Positions 7,061 to 10,733 of a DNA stretch of 10,733 nt are shown piece by piece. Origin of the DNA: CAVSWN01 sp046728115 (GTDB taxonomy: Bacteria; Acidobacteriota; Vicinamibacteria; Vicinamibacterales; CAVVIG01); assembly GCA_046728115.1 (NCBI GenBank), contig JBKPDW010000106.1, positions 1-10,733 of the forward strand. The letters run 5' to 3'. Below the pieces are notes generated by a model that searched no databases, was not told where the DNA came from, and saw only the letters and a list, made by a program, of their open reading frames with translations. Made by a program: the position numbers and the translations under genes. The number at the start of each line of letters is the position of its first letter. Within the stretch, counting starts at the first letter, position 1.

Positions 7061-8176
7061 TTACTGCTTGAGTCGTGCCGGCACCGTCCCCAATTCCGCC
7101 GCCGACGGGACGCCCGCGGAACTCGCAGCCTGGGTCGCCGCGCGGACGATGGCGTCGGCCATCGCTTCCGCCGCCAGGGATCCCACGGTGCCGTAATTCG
7201 TCTCTCCTGTCCACGTGCCGGTGGCGAGCGAGAAGATCGTGTCGCCGTCGCCGGGTGTGTGGACGGGTGAGATCGCACGCGCGTATCCGTCGTGCGCCAT
7301 CTGCGCCATCTTTTGCGCCTGGACCTTCGTCAGCTTCGCGTTGGTGGCAACGACGCCGATCGTGGTGTTCTCGCCGGCGCGGCCCTCGCGTCCGATTCCG
7401 GCGCGGAGGAGCTTTCGCGCGTCGGCGAGATGCTTGCCGTCTGGCGTTCGCGTGCCGGCGACGACTTGTCCGCTGGACGGATCGATGATGTCACCAACGG
7501 CGTTGACGGCAACGAGCGCGGCCACCACGAGTCCGTTCGGCAGGCGGATGGCGGCGGAGCCGAGGCCCGCCTTCATCGGACGACCGGCGGACTTGCCAAC
7601 TGTTGCGCCGGCGCCGGCGCCGACGTTGCCTTCCTGGACGGGCGCGGTCGACGCGGCCTCGGCGGCCTTGTAACCGCAGTCCGCCGTCGGCCGGATCTTG
7701 GGGCTGCCGCCGAAGCCGAGATCGAACAGGATCGCGGACGGCACAATGGGCACGACGCCATTCTGTCCGACGCGATAGCCGACGCCGTGTTCTTCGAGCC
7801 ACCGCATGACGCCCATCGCCGCGTCGAGGCCGTACGCGCTGCCGCCCGACAGCGTGATCGCATTGACGATCTGCACGTTGTTTACCGGATTGAGCAGATC
7901 GGTTTCGCGCGTGCCTGGCGCGCCGCCGCGCACGTCAACGCCGCCAGTGGTTTCGCCTTTCACGATGATGGCCGTGCATCCGGTCGGACGCTCGCTCAGG
8001 GTAAAGTGCCCGACCTTGACGCCGTCGACTGCAGTCAGCGTCATGTTTGCGCGTGCGGCCGGATCGCCAGCCCCCGTTGGTCGGGCCCCGGCACTACTTG
8101 ACTGAGCCCTCATCTCCACAGTAACGGCCGCAGATGCGGCAAGCAGGAACAAGACAGCGATCCACTTCAGAGTCAT
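7061..8176 (-). CDS. Exported P1-family (DmpA-type, S58) peptidase
   Basis: 371 residues from an ATG at 8176 preceded by GAGGGA. The frame is open to 8350, but only the ATG at 8176 puts a proper signal peptide at the N-terminus (MTLKWIAVLFLLAASAAV, cleavage near MRAQ). The mature protein has the features of the DmpA/P1 N-terminal nucleophile hydrolases: VDGVKVGHFTL near the start, TGCTAIIV, GGVDVRGGAPGTRETDLL, a glycine-rich NAITLSGGSAYGLDAA segment, EGNVGAGAGATVGK, and ENTTIGVVATNA, where self-cleavage before T271 is expected to release the catalytic threonine. Family members are aminopeptidases, D-amino-acid amidases or beta-peptidases; the exact substrate is not readable. The signal peptide predicts periplasmic action. 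It lies between the TonB-dependent receptor gene and the deacetylase on one strand, so its products may follow uptake or wall turnover; that link is inference. Confidence 0.9.
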   Translation of the reverse strand: MTLKWIAVLFLLAASAAVTVEMRAQSSSAGARPTGAGDPAARANMTLTAVDGVKVGHFTLSERPTGCTAIIVKGETTGGVDVRGGAPGTRETDLLNPVNNVQIVNAITLSGGSAYGLDAAMGVMRWLEEHGVGYRVGQNGVVPIVPSAILFDLGFGGSPKIRPTADCGYKAAEAASTAPVQEGNVGAGAGATVGKSAGRPMKAGLGSAAIRLPNGLVVAALVAVNAVGDIIDPSSGQVVAGTRTPDGKHLADARKLLRAGIGREGRAGENTTIGVVATNAKLTKVQAQKMAQMAHDGYARAISPVHTPGDGDTIFSLATGTWTGETNYGTVGSLAAEAMADAIVRAATQAASSAGVPSAAELGTVPARLKQ

Positions 8177-8179
8177 ATG

Positions 8180-8185
8180 TCCCTC
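8180..8185 (-). promoter_or_regulatory. Ribosome-binding site of the P1 peptidase
   Basis: On the minus strand GAGGGA lies three bases before the ATG at 8176 (GAGG is five bases away). It is the best Shine-Dalgarno in the right half and supports the signal-peptide start over the longer open frame. Confidence 0.6.
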
Positions 8186-8235
8186 ATACCAGCTCTGCCA
8201 CGACGTTCGCCCTTGGCTGGTTTCCTGTTCTCTTG

Positions 8236-8279
8236 CCGCGCTCCGCGGGGTGGGACCGCTATGCGGCCGGTACCCCACC
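8236..8279. repeat. Two adjacent hairpin-forming inverted repeats in the intergenic gap
   Basis: CCGCG/CGCGG (8236-8240 and 8244-8248) form a tight hairpin around CTC. Immediately after it, GGTGGG plus ACCG (8249-8258) can pair with CGGT and CCCACC (8268-8279) with a two-base bulge. The second hairpin uses part of the left arm of the 15-base inverted repeat and would compete with it. Confidence 0.45.
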
Positions 8280-8358
8280 TCAACGACTGGACCAGACGCG
8301 ACCGTCTCCGACACGCACAACGAGTACAAAGTTCTCGTTTCGAGCCGCATAGCGGTCC
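8253..8358. repeat. Perfect 15-bp inverted repeat enclosing two small hairpins
   Basis: GGACCGCTATGCGGC (8253-8267) and GCCGCATAGCGGTCC (8344-8358) are exact reverse complements 76 bases apart. The enclosed segment contains AGACG/CGTCT (8294-8298, 8303-8307, loop CGAC) and AACGAG/CTCGTT (8319-8324, 8334-8339, 9-base loop), so the whole could fold as a closed multi-branch structure. It lies upstream of the P1 peptidase and downstream of the TonB-dependent receptor. No target-site duplication is visible at the outer ends. It may be a structured leader RNA, a small RNA or a decayed small mobile element; I cannot decide between these. Confidence 0.55.
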
Positions 8359-8471
8359 AATAGTGCGTGTTCTCAGTTTGGTCCGCGCTTTACGTTGTAG
8401 CGCATTTGGCACGCTCTACCATGGGCATCACAGACGGACTACCGAGGCACGAATCCTACTTTCCGGCACAC

Positions 8472-10733
8472 TCAGAAAAGATACTTGATTCCCAGCTGCA
8501 CGACCCGTCCATCTCCCGCCGTCGTAATTCTGCCGAAATTAACCGTGCCAATCTGATTACCCGGCTGACCGAAGCGGATCTGATTGAACAAGTCGAACAT
8601 TTCGATCCGCACCTGCAGGCGGTTGGTTCCGCCGAGGTCGAAGTTCTTGAAGACGGACAGGTCAGTGTTCCAGAATCCTGGTCCATAGACCTGATTCCGT
8701 GTTTCATTTCCGAGGCCGGTCCCGGTGGTCGCCACAGGGCGCCTGACGAAGCACGACGTGTTGAAGTACTGGTCGGTCGTATGTGGCGCGTTGTCGTTCG
8801 GATCGCACGTTACGTTCGGCCGGTTGGTCATGTACCGGATGTCGGTCAGCGGATCGAACACCATGAACGGGAATCCCGTCTGCGCCTGCACGATGCCGTT
8901 CAGCTGCCAGCCTCCGGCAATCTGCTTCATCAGGGATCCCATTCCCTCCGGCGACGGCAACTGGACGGCGAAACTGACAACGAAGCGATTGCGGACGTCG
9001 AAGAGCGACGGCCCCCACTCGTACGCGAGCGCCTGTTTGATGCTCGCCTCGTCGCCGATCGTGACCGGGATCGAGGGTCTCTGGTCGCCGCCGATGTTGA
9101 GGCCGGAGACGTGGTCGAGCGACTTGCTCAGCGTATACGACGCGAGGAAGTTCATTCCGTGCGTCGTGCGCATGCGCAGGCTGGCCTGGAACGAGTTGTA
9201 CTGTGATTCCGCTTCGGAAAACGTCGGCCGTACGAGCGCGAACGCCGGGAACAGGCGCGCGCCTGGCGCGGTTTGCCCCGGCGAATACAGGCCCGGGTTG
9301 ACCTCCATGAAGATTGGCAGGTGCCGGCCCAGCGAGCCGACGTACCCCGCCTCCAAGCCGAGCACGGGGCCGAGCTGCCGCTGGATGGTCGCGTTGTAGT
9401 GATACGCGTAAGGCGTCTGGAAATCCTCGGCCCATCCGATGATGGTGAGCCCCGGCGGGAAGTCCGCGGCGCCGCCAGTGACGGCCGTCAGCGGATTCTG
9501 CAACGTCATTGGCGCCGGCGCATCAATCTGCAGCAGCGGAGTGAACGGTGGCGCGAGGACACCGTTCTGGAAGAAATCGCCCTGGCCGGCGAGCGTATCG
9601 TAGAACACGCCCCACGCTGCGCGGACCGTCGTCTGGCCGTCTCCGCTCACGTCCCACACTGCGCCGGCTCGCGGCGCGAAGTTGTTCTTGTCGGTCTCGT
9701 AGGTCCCTCGCGGCACGCCGGGATCGCCGGGGTAGACGAGGCCGACCGGCGCGGTCGGGAACCGCACCGACTGGACGCCCGGATGGAAGGCGTTCAGCGC
9801 ATCGTTGACGTCCACGAACGGCGGCGACACCTCGTAGCGCACCCCGTAGTTCAGCGTCAGGCGATTCCAGCGGAACTCGTCCTGCCCGTAAAGCGAGTAA
9901 GCCGTCGCCGTGCCGTCCTGCGCCTGATTCTTCGTCGTCCGGCGGAACTGGAACGGAAGGCCGAGAAGGAAATCGGCTGCTGCATTCCCCGTGACATTGC
10001 CGGAGAACGTGTAATCGCCGTTCGGACGGTTGATGAACGCGATCACCATGTACTGGTGCTGCACATCGCCACCGAACTTCATCTGGTGGCGTCCCCGCAT
10101 CCAGGTGTAGTCGTCGCTCCACTGATAAACCTGATTGACGCGATTCACGAACGGCTGCTGCGGATCGCCGAGCGTGAAGAATCCGGTGACGATGATGGAG
10201 GCCAGACCCTGTGCCGCGGCGTTGGTGTTCGGCACGTTGATGAAGTAATCCTGATTCTTCAGTCCGCTGGTCACCGCCGGGTTGGCGAATATGCGGTTGG
10301 ATGCGAACCGCGCCACGTTGATGCCGTTGCTCCCGAAGAGGTGTGTCTCCGAAGTCATGAAGTCCTGGAGCGTGGCTTTGGCCTCCTGTGCGGACGGTGT
10401 CGTAATCGGCGGCGTCACACGATCCGTGGTGGTGCGGAAGTAGCGGGCGAGCAACGAGTCGCGCGGACTCAGCTGGTAGTCCGTGCGAACGCCCAACGAA
10501 TCGCGGTCGTCTGTCGTCGAAGGTGAGACGATGTACCGATTGCCGCCGCTGTTCGCGTGCGGAACGAAATCGTTGATGAGTTTGATCGCTGCCGCATCGA
10601 GACGTGCCTGCGGGATCACGTTGTTCGGGAAAGGCAGACCGCTCTGCGGGTCGCGAATTGCCGCGCCGCCGGAAAAGTCGCCGTTCCTCTGAGCATCGGT
10701 GAGCACGACGATGTTGGACGTGCTGCCTTGGCT
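8472..10733 (-). CDS. Oar-like TonB-dependent receptor, C-terminal part (5' end outside the window)
   Basis: The minus-strand frame is open from the right edge of the window to a TGA at 8472-8474, giving 753 visible residues. The start lies beyond the window; a GTG at 10706 is internal. Recognisable features of the large outer-membrane Oar/CarboxypepD_reg-like receptors of Acidobacteriota are NGDFSGG with DPQSGLPFPNNVIPQ after the plug region, DRDSLGVRTDYQLSPRDSL, YSLYGQDEFRWNRLTLNYG, NNFAPRAGAVWDV, VRAAWGVFYD, YNSFQASLRMR with YTLSKSLDH, FDVRNRF, YGPGFWNTDLSVFKNF and a C-terminal strand ending in phenylalanine (GIKYLF), the usual beta-barrel assembly signal. The carboxypeptidase-like domain, TonB box and plug should lie upstream of the visible part. 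It would import a large substrate, probably a peptide or glycan, using TonB energy; the substrate is unknown. No frameshift is seen in the visible stretch. Confidence 0.9.
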   Translation of the reverse strand, partial: SQGSTSNIVVLTDAQRNGDFSGGAAIRDPQSGLPFPNNVIPQARLDAAAIKLINDFVPHANSGGNRYIVSPSTTDDRDSLGVRTDYQLSPRDSLLARYFRTTTDRVTPPITTPSAQEAKATLQDFMTSETHLFGSNGINVARFASNRIFANPAVTSGLKNQDYFINVPNTNAAAQGLASIIVTGFFTLGDPQQPFVNRVNQVYQWSDDYTWMRGRHQMKFGGDVQHQYMVIAFINRPNGDYTFSGNVTGNAAADFLLGLPFQFRRTTKNQAQDGTATAYSLYGQDEFRWNRLTLNYGVRYEVSPPFVDVNDALNAFHPGVQSVRFPTAPVGLVYPGDPGVPRGTYETDKNNFAPRAGAVWDVSGDGQTTVRAAWGVFYDTLAGQGDFFQNGVLAPPFTPLLQIDAPAPMTLQNPLTAVTGGAADFPPGLTIIGWAEDFQTPYAYHYNATIQRQLGPVLGLEAGYVGSLGRHLPIFMEVNPGLYSPGQTAPGARLFPAFALVRPTFSEAESQYNSFQASLRMRTTHGMNFLASYTLSKSLDHVSGLNIGGDQRPSIPVTIGDEASIKQALAYEWGPSLFDVRNRFVVSFAVQLPSPEGMGSLMKQIAGGWQLNGIVQAQTGFPFMVFDPLTDIRYMTNRPNVTCDPNDNAPHTTDQYFNTSCFVRRPVATTGTGLGNETRNQVYGPGFWNTDLSVFKNFDLGGTNRLQVRIEMFDLFNQIRFGQPGNQIGTVNFGRITTAGDGRVVQLGIKYLF

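Larger units (their letters stand above)
8177..8471. other. Intergenic region between TonB-dependent receptor and P1 peptidase
   Basis: This 295-base gap is the only sizeable one in the window. It holds the inverted repeats listed separately and, further right, weak pairings such as GCGCT/AGCGC (8385-8389, 8399-8403) inside GCGTG/CACGC (8365-8369, 8410-8414). I found no convincing sigma-70 promoter on either strand. Short arginine-rich open frames cross it, but none looks like a real protein. It probably contains the peptidase promoter and leader and the 3' end of the receptor transcript. Confidence 0.6.

Noticed and set aside
6310..7071. A 253-codon plus-strand open frame opposite the deacetylase
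   Set aside because: It lies antisense to a gene with clear CE4 motifs; its arginine/aspartate-rich composition is typical of a shadow frame.
8253..8358. Complete miniature transposable element
   Set aside because: The 15-base repeats would fit terminal repeats, but no target-site duplication flanks them and only one copy is visible, so it is kept as an inverted repeat only.
8173..8412. A 79-codon minus-strand open frame (GTG start) whose TGA overlaps the peptidase ATG
   Set aside because: The overlap looks like translational coupling, but the product is arginine-rich with no domain, has no ribosome site and crosses the inverted-repeat block, so it is most likely chance in GC-rich DNA.
8405..8421. 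TTGGCACG, a good match to the -24 element of a sigma-54 promoter
   Set aside because: The matching -12 element (TTGC) is absent at the required spacing, and the direction would read antisense into the receptor gene.
9273..10526. A 417-codon plus-strand open frame opposite the TonB-dependent receptor
   Set aside because: The opposite strand carries a continuous receptor sequence with many family motifs; this frame is a GC-driven mirror with no recognisable domain.

Overview
The window is a dense, GC-rich piece of a bacterial chromosome with very little non-coding DNA. The large Oar-type TonB-dependent outer-membrane receptor at the right end, the lipoprotein and signal-peptide rich gene content and the base composition suggest a Gram-negative bacterium, most likely an Acidobacteriota (Vicinamibacteria-like) lineage. 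That placement is an inference from gene style; there is no rRNA or other marker here.

Left half (2-6313, plus strand): five genes run head to tail with every junction overlapping. They are the C-terminal part of an unrecognised protein, a family 5 extracellular solute-binding protein with no ABC permease or ATPase in view, a two-transmembrane NtrY-like histidine kinase, an NtrC-type sigma-54 response regulator, and a lipoprotein that joins an HYR-like domain to an SGNH/GDSL hydrolase. The overlaps (about 38, 4, 4 and 11 bases) imply one translationally coupled transcript. A reasonable reading is a complete two-component pathway, with the binding protein as a possible ligand-sensing partner and the regulator acting on sigma-54 promoters that are not seen in this window.

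Right half (6316-10733, minus strand): three genes read the other way. In transcription order they are the Oar-like TonB-dependent receptor (its N-terminus lies outside the window), an exported P1-family (DmpA-type) peptidase and a membrane-anchored or exported NodB-like polysaccharide deacetylase. The deacetylase converges on the SGNH lipoprotein with only two bases between the stop codons. These three products belong to envelope and nutrient handling.

The only sizeable gap is 8177-8471 (295 bases). It holds no convincing gene but carries a 15-base perfect inverted repeat enclosing smaller hairpins. Another perfect palindrome (11-base arms) lies inside the kinase reading frame, and a small hairpin fills the 31-base gap between peptidase and deacetylase. 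I see no phage, CRISPR, insertion sequence, tRNA, rRNA or recognisable defence system. The best leads for something new are the solute-binding-protein/kinase arrangement, the in-frame palindrome and the structured gap.
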